From positions 1 through 64,000 of the forward strand of contig CAITIE010000135.1 in the NCBI GenBank assembly GCA_903892355.1: a DNA stretch of 64,000 nucleotides, written 5' to 3'. This DNA comes from an uncultured Pirellula sp. (lineage in GTDB: Bacteria > Planctomycetota > Planctomycetia > Pirellulales > Pirellulaceae). The translations under genes and the position numbers were made by a program. The number at the start of each line of letters is the position of its first letter. Positions within the stretch are counted from its first letter, which is position 1. A model generated the notes under the pieces. The model was given only the letters and a program-made list of their open reading frames with translations, was not told where the DNA came from and searched no databases. Shown in pieces: positions 45,482 to 55,284 of the stretch.

Positions 45482-46975
45482 TTATCGTTCGGGGGGATAT
45501 TCCATCGTATGGAGATCCATCCATTCGGAAACTCGCATGTTCCAAAACTTCGGCTCATCGTTCCACAGCTGAAGCATAGCTTGCGTCTTCCTCGGATCGA
45601 ATCGCTGTGCGATGTTGGCTTGAAACTTGTCCAGCAATCGCGGCCGCGATTCAGCGCGTCGACGCCGATGCCCGAGCGGAAAATGAACTTCGGATGACTG
45701 CGTTGTTCCATCGTCAAAAATCACTTCGATCCGATTGGCAATCGATCGGAGCGCCGGATCGAGATAGTCCCGAGAGTAACTAGGATCTTCGATGACGGTC
45801 ATCTTATCTCGCAAGCGATCGATCCGAGGATCGCTCGCCGCGGAATCCTCATAGTGCTCCGCCGTGAGATCGCCATGCAACAACGATACCGCCGCAATGT
45901 ACTGGATGCAGTGATCCCGATCCGCCGGGTTTTTCAGAGGCCCCTTCTTGTCGATGATGCGAACCGCCGACTCTTGGGTATAAATGCGGATATCGCGGAT
46001 AGAATCGATGCGATCGCGAATCGTTGGCGATAATTTCATCGCCGCCTCTGCAGCGGTTTGCGCATGAAACTCTGCAGGGAATGATACTTTGAACAGGATG
46101 TTCTCCATCGTGTAGCAGCCCAGGGGCTGCGAAAGCACGATCGGCTTGCCTGCCATGACCACGTCTTGGAATCCCCATCGAGGGGCCGTCAGCGGCGTGG
46201 CATACCCCATCTCGCCGGCCAATGTCCACAATGCCAACTGCACACCGCGACGGGTTGCATCCCCGGCCGCCCAGCTTTTCCGCGAGCCGGTGTTGGGTGC
46301 GTGCCGATAGGTACGCAGCGCGCCGCCATCGATCCAAGCGTGCGATAGCGCATCTGCGATCTGCGATTGGGTGCCTCCGAGCATCGAGCATGCGACCGCG
46401 GTAGAAGCGACTCGAACCAGTAGGACATGGTCCAGGCCCACGCGATTGAAGCTGTTGTGAAGTGCGAGGACACCTTGAATTTCATACGCTGCGATCGATG
46501 CCTTGAGTACGTCGAGAATCGTCCATCGCTTGTCGGGTACCCACATGTTCTTCGGGTTGCGATCCAGGTAATCGGCGAGGGCGAGGATTGCTCCAAAGTT
46601 GTCTGATGGATGCCCCCATTCCGCTGCCAACCACGTATCGTTGTAATCAAGCCAACGGATCATGCATCCAATGTTAAAGGCCGCTTGAACCGGCTCCAAT
46701 TGCCAAGGCGTTCCAGGGATACGCGCTCCATCGGTCAGGGTCGCGTGCGGCACTGTCGGTCCGAGCATTTTCGTACAAGCACCGTACGACAATGCCAAAA
46801 TTCCACAACCGATGCTATCGTGCAAACAAAGGGTCGCCGTGCTCAATGCCTCACGCGAAAACTCGGGAGGCGCCGCGACGTACGACGCGATTTGTTCAAT
46901 CACGCTGTCGATCGGACCGCGATGCGCATTGTTGTTCCCGCGATCATGAAATTGCGATGACGAATCCATGAACAC
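45482..46975 (-). CDS. prpD: 2-Methylcitrate dehydratase (MmgE/PrpD family)
   Basis: A 497-residue MmgE/PrpD protein, with the family motif RWLDYNDTWLAAEWGHPSDN, followed by helices and the C-terminal LHGDLTAEHYED and DPAIR-like parts (DPALRSIANRIEV). In the methylcitrate cycle PrpD turns 2-methylcitrate into 2-methylaconitate. The adjacent divergent prpB and prpC genes make this role likely, though MmgE/PrpD paralogues may act on other tricarboxylates. It precedes the carboxyltransferase gene by 49 bases on the same strand, so these two and AtuA probably share a transcript. Confidence 0.9.
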   Translation of the reverse strand: MFMDSSSQFHDRGNNNAHRGPIDSVIEQIASYVAAPPEFSREALSTATLCLHDSIGCGILALSYGACTKMLGPTVPHATLTDGARIPGTPWQLEPVQAAFNIGCMIRWLDYNDTWLAAEWGHPSDNFGAILALADYLDRNPKNMWVPDKRWTILDVLKASIAAYEIQGVLALHNSFNRVGLDHVLLVRVASTAVACSMLGGTQSQIADALSHAWIDGGALRTYRHAPNTGSRKSWAAGDATRRGVQLALWTLAGEMGYATPLTAPRWGFQDVVMAGKPIVLSQPLGCYTMENILFKVSFPAEFHAQTAAEAAMKLSPTIRDRIDSIRDIRIYTQESAVRIIDKKGPLKNPADRDHCIQYIAAVSLLHGDLTAEHYEDSAASDPRIDRLRDKMTVIEDPSYSRDYLDPALRSIANRIEVIFDDGTTQSSEVHFPLGHRRRRAESRPRLLDKFQANIAQRFDPRKTQAMLQLWNDEPKFWNMRVSEWMDLHTMEYPPER

Positions 46976-47381
46976 TCCAATCCGTCTTTACGGAAGGTCA
47001 TGAGAATACGATGGGAAAGAAGAAAGGAATGAAGAAAGGAATGAAGGAAACTCGAATCCATGGGAACAGGCCGTGCCTTCAGTCTATCCGATGACAACAC
47101 CGCAGTGGGCGTCGGTCCCGGAGACGCCGTATCCCCCATTATTCAAAGGCAAACCGATGGATTTCAGCCTTACCCGTTTTTTGTCGGCAGGGCTTTTCTG
47201 TTGGCAGGCCCCTCTTCATTGGATTGTACGTCAGGGAACCGAAAGAATCGGCCAAAACGGAGTGAACGCCGAAGTTAACTACTTCCCCCCGAGTGGATTC
47301 TCGGTTGTCGACGGCGAGTCGGTGCTACCCTTACAATGTGAACAAGGCTTTTACCCGGTCTTCGAGGGCCCTTAACTCTCC
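46976..47381. other. Divergent prpD-prpB control region
   Basis: This 406-base spacer must hold the promoters of both methylcitrate-cycle operons. It contains two tandem copies of GAAGAAAGGAAT (47019-47042) and a 6-bp stem GGCGTC/GACGCC with nine-base loop at 47108-47128. A regulator gene such as prpR is not adjacent. Short frames in it do not look real. Confidence 0.6.
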
Positions 47382-48290
47382 ATGAACACCTCTCCCTCCG
47401 AAAAAAATCCCGCTCAACCACTTTCTGCTGGCCTCCGGTTCCGACATGCGATCGAGCAGGAGCGGCCGTTGCAGATTGTGGGTACCATCAATCCGCTCGC
47501 GGCATTGCTTGCAGAGCAAGCCGGATTCCGCGCAATCTATTTATCGGGTGCTGGGGTCGCAAATGCCTCCCATGCACTTCCGGATTTAGGGATTACACAT
47601 TTGGAGGATGTCGTGGAAGACGCTCGCCGTATCACCGCTGCGTGCACGTTACCGTTGCTGGTCGACATCGATACGGGCTGGGGAACCGAAGGGAGCATCG
47701 CACGCTCGATTCGCGAACTGGAGCAAATCGGGGTCGCAGGCGTTCATATGGAAGATCAAGTCTCCGCAAAACGCTGCGGGCATCGTCCCGGCAAAGAACT
47801 AGTCGAATCCAAAGAAATGGAAGCCCGCGTACGCGCTGCCATCTCCGCTCGAAGAGATTCAGATTTTGTCATCATGGCCCGCACCGATGCAGTTGCCGTG
47901 GAAGGACTCGAGTCGGCAATCGCCCGAGCGAACGCTTATGCAAGCGCAGGTGCCGACATGATCTTTGCCGAAGCCATCGTCAGCGCTGAGGACTACCGTA
48001 CCTTTACCCAAAATGTATCGGTGCCCGTTCTCGCCAACCTAACCGAATTCGGCAAAACACCGATGCTGAGCTTGGATCTTTTCCACGATTGCGGAATACG
48101 CATGGTCCTCTATCCACTCACCGCCTTTCGGGCCATGAATGAAGCCGCACGGATCGCGTATGAAACCATTCGTCGCGATGGAAATCAAGCTGCTATTGTC
48201 GATTCATTACAGACGCGCGATGAACTATACACGCTGCTCCATTACCTTGATGCCGAAAAGAAAACCCTGTTGGGGAGAAACAAACCATGA
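47382..48290 (+). CDS. prpB: Methylisocitrate lyase
   Basis: A 302-residue PEP-mutase/isocitrate-lyase fold enzyme. The catalytic loop KRCGHRPGK carries C132; metal-ligating aspartates lie in LLVDIDTGWG (D95, D97); AGVHMEDQ adds the expected Glu-Asp. It cleaves 2-methylisocitrate to succinate and pyruvate, the last step of the methylcitrate cycle. It overlaps prpC by four bases (ATGA), which confirms the operon, and PrpD is encoded divergently. Confidence 0.95.
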   Translation: MNTSPSEKNPAQPLSAGLRFRHAIEQERPLQIVGTINPLAALLAEQAGFRAIYLSGAGVANASHALPDLGITHLEDVVEDARRITAACTLPLLVDIDTGWGTEGSIARSIRELEQIGVAGVHMEDQVSAKRCGHRPGKELVESKEMEARVRAAISARRDSDFVIMARTDAVAVEGLESAIARANAYASAGADMIFAEAIVSAEDYRTFTQNVSVPVLANLTEFGKTPMLSLDLFHDCGIRMVLYPLTAFRAMNEAARIAYETIRRDGNQAAIVDSLQTRDELYTLLHYLDAEKKTLLGRNKP

Positions 48291-49441
48291 CACATGAAGG
48301 TTCGAATCGTCCACCGGCACAAATCTCTGGCGCTCGCGGAGGCTTGGATGGCATCATCGCTGGGCATACATCGCTCAGCACCGTAGGCGTTTCCGGAGTT
48401 GGGCTTACCTATCTCGGGTACGCCATCGAGGACCTTGCAGAGAAAGCGACCTTTGAAGAGGTCGCTTTTTTGTTGCTCTTCGGGCATCTTCCGAACGATT
48501 CTGAATTGAGCAAATTTCGAGTCAGGCTGATCAGCCAGCGATCGATTCCTGAGCCACTCTGCAAGACCCTGGAAATGATTCCTGCTGCGGCTCATCCTAT
48601 GGATGTACTTCGAACCGCCGTCTCCATGCTGGGAACCTTGGAACCAGAAAAAGGTTTCGAGGATGCCGTTCGTGTCGCCGAACGACTGATCGCTTGCATG
48701 CCAGCGGTTCTAACCTATTGGGTTCGATTTCACCGCGATGGAACCCGTTTGTCGAGTTGGTCGCGAGGTGACTCAATCGCAGAGCAGTTTCTGTGGGACT
48801 TGAGGGATCGTAGCCCATCGGAGTTGGAGACTCAAGCCATGAATGTGTCGCTCATCCTTTATGCGGAACATGAATGGAACGCATCAACCTTCACCGCCCG
48901 TGTCATCGCCTCGACGCTATCCGATTTCTATTCTGCCATTACCGGAGGAATCGGTGCCCTGCGAGGCCCATTGCACGGGGGTGCCAACGAAGCCGCCATG
49001 GAACTGATCGACCGGATGAGCGACTCCGCCATGGCAGAGCGCGAGTTGTTGGCGATGCTCGCTCGCAAAGAAAAGGTGATGGGCTTCGGTCACCGTGTTT
49101 ATAAAGGATGCGACCCGCGTTCCGACGTGATCAAACCATGGGCCCAGAAACTCTGCCGCGCCACCGGCAATGAAACTCTTTTCGCAATCTCCGAAACGAT
49201 CGAACATGTCATGCGGCGAGAGAAAGGGATGTTCCCCAATGTCGATTTTTATAGCGCATCTCTGTACCGTTCACTGGAGATCCCAACAGCCTTGTTCACT
49301 CCTATTTTTGTTTTGTCGCGATTGACCGGTTGGTCAGCTCATATTTTGGAACAGCGTGCCGACAATCGCTTGATCCGACCTCTGGCCGAATATACGGGCC
49401 CGGCACCGCGTGCATGGGTTTCCCTGGAGGAGCGGGACTAA
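48287..49441 (+). CDS. prpC: 2-Methylcitrate synthase (citrate synthase family)
   Basis: A 384-residue citrate-synthase-fold enzyme with the active-site histidines in GPLHGGANEAAM and MGFGHRVYKGCDPR, and the aspartate in NVDFYSASLYRSL. Its length is that of short methylcitrate synthases, and the gene overlaps prpB by four bases. It condenses propionyl-CoA with oxaloacetate. Citrate synthase side activity is possible. A strong GGAGGAG at the end of the gene serves the next start. Confidence 0.95.
   Translation: MTHEGSNRPPAQISGARGGLDGIIAGHTSLSTVGVSGVGLTYLGYAIEDLAEKATFEEVAFLLLFGHLPNDSELSKFRVRLISQRSIPEPLCKTLEMIPAAAHPMDVLRTAVSMLGTLEPEKGFEDAVRVAERLIACMPAVLTYWVRFHRDGTRLSSWSRGDSIAEQFLWDLRDRSPSELETQAMNVSLILYAEHEWNASTFTARVIASTLSDFYSAITGGIGALRGPLHGGANEAAMELIDRMSDSAMAERELLAMLARKEKVMGFGHRVYKGCDPRSDVIKPWAQKLCRATGNETLFAISETIEHVMRREKGMFPNVDFYSASLYRSLEIPTALFTPIFVLSRLTGWSAHILEQRADNRLIRPLAEYTGPAPRAWVSLEERD
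49426..49432 (+). promoter_or_regulatory. Shine-Dalgarno deciding the ATG at 49443
   Basis: GGAGGAG inside the last codons of prpC, ten bases before ATG at 49443. It shows that the longer frame beginning at 49410 is not the true start of the hydratase gene. Confidence 0.75.
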
Positions 49442-49442
49442 G

Positions 49443-50330
49443 ATGAATTATCGACATCTTCGCATCGATGCGACCAATAAGGAATGGATTACTGTATGGC
49501 TCGACGCGCGAGACCGCACTTTGAACGTATTGTTTGAGGAGTTCTTTGAGGAATTGCGAGCGGTATTCGAGGTGGTCAAGGCCGACCCGTCGCAACGCCC
49601 GTTAATTCTCCGCAGCGCCAAAGACAAAGGATTCGTCGTCGGTGCCGATATCAAACGGATTATCAATATCCATACCGACGCCGAGATCCAAGCCTTCATG
49701 AAGTTGGGTCAAGACGTTTTTCGTGAACTAGAGCAACTGCCGAATGTCACCATCGCATGGATCTCAGGTGCATGCCTCGGCGGAGGCCTTGAACTGGCTC
49801 TCGCATGCCGATACCGAATCGTGCTCGACGCCCCCGAAACACGACTGGGAATGCCTGAATCCAAACTTGGGCTGACTCCGGGTTGGGGAGGAACCCATCG
49901 TTTGGTTCGAAGGGTTGGATTGAAACGCGGCCTGGAAATGCTGATGACAGGCGCTCCTATCATCGCCAAGGTGGCCTTAGAGTATGGACTAGCAGACGGC
50001 CTGTGGAAGGCACAAGACGAGATCGACCCTCAAATCGAGCGTTGGGTTTCTCAACTACACAATGCGTCTGCCCCCCCCGTTTCGATTGATTTCAGTGAAC
50101 TGTGGGACGAACTCGCTAAAGAACGCCATGAATTAAGGACAGCGGGATTGGCCAACGATCAACATTGGCAAATACCAGCCCGCCAAGCTATCGAACGCGC
50201 TGTGGAACTCGGGATCAAAGAATCCCCCGCAGCAGCAGAGCGTCTGGAACGTGAAGGCTTTTTCGAATTGCTCAATCGCCCCGAGGTGCAATCAACACTC
50301 ACACTTTTTTCCGCACCACGCAAGAATTAA
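49443..50330 (+). CDS. Enoyl-CoA hydratase/isomerase (second copy)
   Basis: A 295-residue crotonase-fold enzyme, similar to the hydratase half of FadJ/FadB: KGFVVGADIKRI and GACLGGGLELALACRYRI are its oxyanion-hole motifs, followed by ETRLGMPESKLGLTPGWGGT. It starts one base after the prpC stop codon (TAA G ATG) and is thus the third gene of a prpB-prpC operon. Hydratases in prp operons are unusual; it may supply hydration of an unsaturated acyl-CoA from branched-chain degradation. It lacks the dehydrogenase half of FadJ. Confidence 0.9.
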   Translation: MNYRHLRIDATNKEWITVWLDARDRTLNVLFEEFFEELRAVFEVVKADPSQRPLILRSAKDKGFVVGADIKRIINIHTDAEIQAFMKLGQDVFRELEQLPNVTIAWISGACLGGGLELALACRYRIVLDAPETRLGMPESKLGLTPGWGGTHRLVRRVGLKRGLEMLMTGAPIIAKVALEYGLADGLWKAQDEIDPQIERWVSQLHNASAPPVSIDFSELWDELAKERHELRTAGLANDQHWQIPARQAIERAVELGIKESPAAAERLEREGFFELLNRPEVQSTLTLFSAPRKN

Positions 50331-50426
50331 CGCGATGCAAAAAGTGCGTACTGGTATGTGACGCTGTCCTTAAATGCCAGCGAGGCGAAATTAAACGTGA
50401 AACAAACGGCTCCAGTTCACACAATC

Positions 50427-50522
50427 CAATCGACAGCTGGGCCAATCGACAACTGGGCCAATCGACAGCTGGGCCAATCGACAGCTGGGCCAATCGACAG
50501 CTGCGCCAATCGACAACTAGAA
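50427..50522. repeat. Six tandem 16-bp units
   Basis: Six copies of CCAATCGACAGCTGGG with scattered G to A or G to C changes. Each copy has the palindrome CAGCTG or the variant CAACTG, and TGGCC recurs at the unit boundaries. The array lies between the hydratase stop and the cadherin/dockerin gene stop, which converge. Confidence 0.92.
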
Positions 50523-50560
50523 CGCTACCCACTCCCTACGGACAGGAGCAAATCTCCGCG

Positions 50561-53500
50561 TTATCGCTCTCTGCGGGTTGAGATGCTAGCCAGCCGCTTG
50601 CGCGGCATGAACTCATCTTCTTCCAGTTGTGCGAAAGCAGAAAGCCATATCGCAGGAGAAACTTTTTCAAGAGTCATCGGCGTCCCCACGGTACCGAATG
50701 AGGATTCGCCTTCGCCGTTCAAACCTCCCTCCGATTTCCCGTTCAACTTATTGACCAAGTTGAGGATATCCAAAGGCGTTAACTCACCGTCTCCATCCAC
50801 ATCGTAGTCAGGAAGGTCAAGAGAAGATGCCGCACGCGGAAGTGGCAATTTACCCGATCCTTTTCCGTTGATCGCATCGACCAACCGCAGCACATCGAGT
50901 GGATTGACATCGCGATTCCGATCGACGTCAAAACGATTGTTGGAGTTCTGCCATGGATTAGAGACGATAGTCCGTTCCAGCGGAATCGAAAGTCGGTATG
51001 TCGCTTTTCCAGAACCTGTTTCCGTAACAATCACTGGGACTGCAAATTGAACTGGATCCGAATCACTTAAAAACGATCCAGTGGTCATCACAAGCTGGTT
51101 TTGGGTGACCATGAATCGACTATCCAGCGACGTGATCAAATAGGACTGCCCGACATCTTGATCAACGATGGATATATTTCCAAGGTCTTGACCGCTGACA
51201 TTCGTCAAAACCACTGGCTTACTGACGTTGGCCGCCGTCGGGGGATCGTTTGCGTCGAGAATTACGATCGAGACCTGCGATTGCGTACTTCTCGGTGGAG
51301 TACCCGAATCTTCAACGATGACACTTAAGACCAAAGAAGGCGAAGTTTCGTAATCAAACAATCCGAGCTTAAGAGAAGAAAGCTCGCCACTCTTCGGATC
51401 AATAGAGAAGCGAGTTTCTGTCGCAGGAAGCGAAAAACGAAGTGTTTGAGCATCTCGGTCGGTAGCTACGATTCGACCAAATACTTTCCCTACGGGTTGA
51501 TTCTCAAATACTGAAAGCGACTTTGTAAGCACCTCTGGCGCGTATTCGTTCACATCGACCACAATGATATTGATCGACGCTACGGTAGCCAAAGGCGGTG
51601 TGCCATTATCGTACGCTTCGATGAATAATTGGTGCGAGGACTTATTCTCAAAGTCGAGTGTCGCATTGGATTTCAGCGTCAGAACTCCTGTCTCAGCGTC
51701 CAGATCAAACAATGGCGACACTGCATCAAAAAAACGATAGCGAACTCGATTTTGCGTGTCTGCGTCTGGTGCCGTAATGGTCCCGACGAACGTACCACCT
51801 GAGATTCCCTCAGACACGTCGAAAAGCATCGGTCTCAGGTCAGGTGCATACTCATTTTCGTCGAGCACTTGAATGGTCTTCCATTCATCTACGGAGAGCC
51901 TAGGCGTACCGTTGTCGTAAGTACGGATTAAAACTTGGACGAAGGGATTCATCTCAAAATCCAGTTTCTGACCAGGAGCGAGATAAAGGATATTATCACG
52001 CACTTCGAACCGCGAATCTGCGAGTACGCTCCATGTGAAACTATCGCTTGAATCCGGATCTTTAGTGGATAGAATCCCCAATGGCTGACCGACTAGATTT
52101 TCTCGAGTTTTTCCACCTTCCAAACCAATACTTGTCGGCGCGTCGTTAACGTTAATAACGACCAAACGGACGGACGCATCAGCAGTACTACCCGCTGCAT
52201 CTCGAGCGGTGATGATGATCGAGTACTCGCCTACATTTTGGTTCCGGGGCGTACCCGTCAGCTCCCGTGTTGCAGGGTTGAATTTAAGCCACTGGGGTAG
52301 AGTCACCCCCTTTCCCTGCGAAGCGCTATAACTGAGCAAGGTGTCATCAACGTCAGTGAACATGTTGGCAGGAAGCACATACCGCAAGGCCTCTTCTTGA
52401 AGTACCGATGTCGACAGGAACGGGAGAGTTGCAACCGGCGAATCATTAACAGCCGTCACGCTCTGCTGGATGGCGCTTGAACGAGCCGAAATCACCCCGG
52501 CCGATTGGAGCGTATTCACATTGACAAAAATAGGCCGCGATACCGCTGTGAATTCTCCGGTGTAGATGGAATCCAATGCGAAATAAGTCAGGTCTGGAGC
52601 CGAGCCAAAGAAATCTTTTTGCGGCACGAACCTTAAATTGGTAGTGGAACGGAGTACCAGAGCGCGGAAACTGGACAGATTCTCGAGGCTGATCCAACCC
52701 GAACCTGCGTTGTATTGCCACTCACCCATCGTTGTAGGGGCATTAACGATCACGATGCCTTTGCTCGTCGACAAATCGGGATCGACCACTCCACGAGAAA
52801 TCAACGCCTCCACCGAAGTGCCAGCACTGGACGGTTGGTCTTCGGCGATCGAATCCATCGACACTGGATTGGCAATGGGCAGGTCGTTGACGGCTCGGAC
52901 ATCCAACTTGATCAATGCCGCGCTCGCGAACGTCCCTTTGTTAACGCTTAACTGAATACTTCGAGCCGTCGTATCAGGTGCATCACCAGTTGCCTCGAAA
53001 TAAATGCTATTCACAATCGCTTCAATCGATGGCAATGTGGTACTTGCGTTGAACGAAATAACCATTTGATCCGGCGAGGTTGCCACCAAAGCACCTACGA
53101 GAACACCATCGTAAAAGAGATTGCTGCCTGCTCGCACAAGCTTTCCATCGGATGACGACACGAGACTGAGGCGATCCGTCCAACCCGGGGCAGCAACGAT
53201 CTGTATCGATACTTTGGACTGGGAATAGTCCCCAGGAGCAAGATCGATGAGCTGTGCATTTTTTGCTATGGGTACAGGAGGCGTATCTTCGGTATAGGTG
53301 AGACTGCTATTGGAGACCGATACGCCGAAAGCGATTGGCATCGAACCGCTGATCAAGTATTGACCGATACTGGCGTAATCGGAGTAGCCTGTCGGCGGAT
53401 TTGCTGTCGGTGCACCAAAGCCAACACCGTCGATACTCAAGTAATAAACGCCCGCTGAGATTTGAAGACCTGCGAAACTAGCACGCAATCCTGCTGGATT

Positions 53501-54904
53501 CGAGGTAGCGATCAAATTGCCTGCGGCGTCGTAGAGCTTTGCCTCAATATCGAGATTCGTGCTCTGGGTAGCCGGCCAATAGCTGGTGTTGAACAAGGAG
53601 GACTCGGAAGAGGATGTGTAGGAACCATCCGACGCTTTAGTCCAAACCTGGGTAATGTAAGGATCGATCGTCAAATCGAGTGTCCCCGACCCGGCTTGGA
53701 ATTGAAAATAATCCAGATCGTTAGATCGCTCAATGGTCCCCAGTCGCGTGAGCAGAGTGCGGTTTGAGGCGTCGATCGGACCAGTTAATTCCGTCGCTGT
53801 TGCGTTCGAATTGCCATAATCATCCTTCAAAATCCCGAAGCCGTTGGCCGCACTGGTAATCACCGAGATGTCATCCGGTCCGGAATTGTAGTTCGCGTCT
53901 GCCCCACGGTTATTGCTGCCGAAGTAGGTACCGTTATCCCATGAGGTTACGTTGCGATCGTAAGGCGCTCCCATCAATGGTCCCCAACTGTTTTCTCCCG
54001 TCCCACCGTGTCCAAAATAGTAAGCCGCATTTTGCTGAAACGGATTCGTGCCATCGGTTCCGTCATGTGACAACCCTAACGAATGCCCCACCTCGTGACT
54101 CGCTGCCAAGGAAACATTCGCTGGAGCGACATTGAAAACGTAACACGGAGTGTCTGTAGCACCTGGGCTGTTGTACCCCCACCGAAAACTTCCGATGTAG
54201 GCCACTCCACCCGAACCAGGCCCGGGAAAATCATCTGGCGTGACGACGACACGAATCCCCCAACGGTCGTCCGTGCCTCCCGTATTTACCAACGCTTGTT
54301 CCCCCGGATCCTCGGTGGTGATGTTCACCTCGAATCCCGAAAAATCTCCAACTACTCTCTGCCAGATGGTTTGAATTGCACGAAGCTCACTGTCCGTGAA
54401 AGCGGCCCCATTTCCGTCGGGATCATAGGCCGGCGATATGATGGGATCACGCCCCCTCGACGAGTTCCAAGGGGTCCCAGTAGCGGTAAACCCATCGAAG
54501 TCCAAATAAATCGTCTTTGTCGCTGTTGGTAGACTGTGGAGCTTGAAGGTGTCCGCCAGCGGCAAAAACTCGGTCACGCCACCTCCGCCCGAACTGCTTC
54601 CACCACTCGCACCATTCGAGGTGCCAGGCTCGTTCCATTCATCGAAGGGCATCGACGGTGGCAATGGAATGGTGCCGACGATCATAGCGGCTTCATTCAA
54701 TTCGTCGCGTTCACCTTCGGCCGCAATTCTCACACCCAACAACTCCGAAGTGAAGCCGATATCGACAGCCATCAAAGATCGAACCTCGAGCAACTCGATC
54801 CTCAACAATCGCCGCACTTTGGCTTGCATCAACTCGCGATACCGAACTCGTTTCTCCGCGTTAACTCGCAACAATCCAAGCCCATTCGAAAACAGCGCAC
54901 GCAT
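50561..54904 (-). CDS. Secreted metzincin protease with PPC, cadherin and dockerin repeats (LEPR-XLL type)
   Basis: A protein of about 1,447 residues. The N-terminus carries the planctomycete LEPR-XLL-type signature, VRRLLRIELLEVRSLMAVD. A metalloprotease domain follows with the zinc site HEVGHSLGLSHD (metzincin type HExxHxxGxxHD), then a PPC-like domain (LDYFQFQAGSGTLDLTI), Ig/CADG modules (ELTGTPRNQNVGEYS) and at least three cadherin-type repeats (VNEYAPE, DNGTPPLATV). The end has two EF-hand-like dockerin motifs, FDVDRNRDVNPLDVLRLVDA and YDVDGDGELTPLDILNLVNK, and a basic tail. It is probably exported and surface-bound, cleaving proteins. Candidate starts lie at 54970, 54904 and 54829; I chose 54904 as a compromise. 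Confidence 0.9.
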   Translation of the reverse strand: MRALFSNGLGLLRVNAEKRVRYRELMQAKVRRLLRIELLEVRSLMAVDIGFTSELLGVRIAAEGERDELNEAAMIVGTIPLPPSMPFDEWNEPGTSNGASGGSSSGGGGVTEFLPLADTFKLHSLPTATKTIYLDFDGFTATGTPWNSSRGRDPIISPAYDPDGNGAAFTDSELRAIQTIWQRVVGDFSGFEVNITTEDPGEQALVNTGGTDDRWGIRVVVTPDDFPGPGSGGVAYIGSFRWGYNSPGATDTPCYVFNVAPANVSLAASHEVGHSLGLSHDGTDGTNPFQQNAAYYFGHGGTGENSWGPLMGAPYDRNVTSWDNGTYFGSNNRGADANYNSGPDDISVITSAANGFGILKDDYGNSNATATELTGPIDASNRTLLTRLGTIERSNDLDYFQFQAGSGTLDLTIDPYITQVWTKASDGSYTSSSESSLFNTSYWPATQSTNLDIEAKLYDAAGNLIATSNPAGLRASFAGLQISAGVYYLSIDGVGFGAPTANPPTGYSDYASIGQYLISGSMPIAFGVSVSNSSLTYTEDTPPVPIAKNAQLIDLAPGDYSQSKVSIQIVAAPGWTDRLSLVSSSDGKLVRAGSNLFYDGVLVGALVATSPDQMVISFNASTTLPSIEAIVNSIYFEATGDAPDTTARSIQLSVNKGTFASAALIKLDVRAVNDLPIANPVSMDSIAEDQPSSAGTSVEALISRGVVDPDLSTSKGIVIVNAPTTMGEWQYNAGSGWISLENLSSFRALVLRSTTNLRFVPQKDFFGSAPDLTYFALDSIYTGEFTAVSRPIFVNVNTLQSAGVISARSSAIQQSVTAVNDSPVATLPFLSTSVLQEEALRYVLPANMFTDVDDTLLSYSASQGKGVTLPQWLKFNPATRELTGTPRNQNVGEYSIIITARDAAGSTADASVRLVVINVNDAPTSIGLEGGKTRENLVGQPLGILSTKDPDSSDSFTWSVLADSRFEVRDNILYLAPGQKLDFEMNPFVQVLIRTYDNGTPRLSVDEWKTIQVLDENEYAPDLRPMLFDVSEGISGGTFVGTITAPDADTQNRVRYRFFDAVSPLFDLDAETGVLTLKSNATLDFENKSSHQLFIEAYDNGTPPLATVASINIIVVDVNEYAPEVLTKSLSVFENQPVGKVFGRIVATDRDAQTLRFSLPATETRFSIDPKSGELSSLKLGLFDYETSPSLVLSVIVEDSGTPPRSTQSQVSIVILDANDPPTAANVSKPVVLTNVSGQDLGNISIVDQDVGQSYLITSLDSRFMVTQNQLVMTTGSFLSDSDPVQFAVPVIVTETGSGKATYRLSIPLERTIVSNPWQNSNNRFDVDRNRDVNPLDVLRLVDAINGKGSGKLPLPRAASSLDLPDYDVDGDGELTPLDILNLVNKLNGKSEGGLNGEGESSFGTVGTPMTLEKVSPAIWLSAFAQLEEDEFMPRKRLASISTRRER

Positions 54905-55284
54905 GACGAAACCCTTGTTGGAACAGCTATTAGCGAGACATATCAATTCAATGCAACCAAACCTCTCCATCGATCGAGTCCGTGAAATATTCGATGTGAG
55001 AATTCAATAACCAGGGTACATTCTAAGCCAAACCGAACACGCGAAAACGTATTTCTTTAGTTTTCGCAGACAGCCCCCCTTTTTGGCGGAACAGCAAGCC
55101 CGCAAAAAAACCATGATGGCTGTCGAGGCGCGTCATGGTGTGTTACGCCGCCCCTCGGCTTGTCGTTCCCGAAATTTGTCCGCGTCAACCAAGTCCAACG
55201 TGCGGTATCCATGGAGCGTACGACCGCTCCATAAAACCTACGAAGAGGAAACCTACGAAGAGACGGGGGCTATCGGGACGGGGG
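54905..55284. other. Intergenic region with hairpin and AABB repeat
   Basis: This 380-base spacer lies upstream of the metzincin gene and downstream of the esterase gene, both leftward. It contains the perfect hairpin ATGGAGCG-TACGAC-CGCTCCAT at 55211-55232, and the first units of the array 55234-55293. No gene is apparent in it. Confidence 0.55.
55211..55232. terminator. Hairpin past the esterase gene, possible terminator
   Basis: An 8-bp perfect stem with a six-base loop, 53 bases after the esterase stop on the minus strand. The T-run typical of an intrinsic terminator is missing, so it is a candidate only. Confidence 0.35.

Noticed and set aside
50299..50532. 77-codon leftward frame with WRSCRLAQLSIG-type repeats
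   Set aside because: Translation of the six-copy 16-bp array; the period is not a multiple of three, so it is not a coding repeat.
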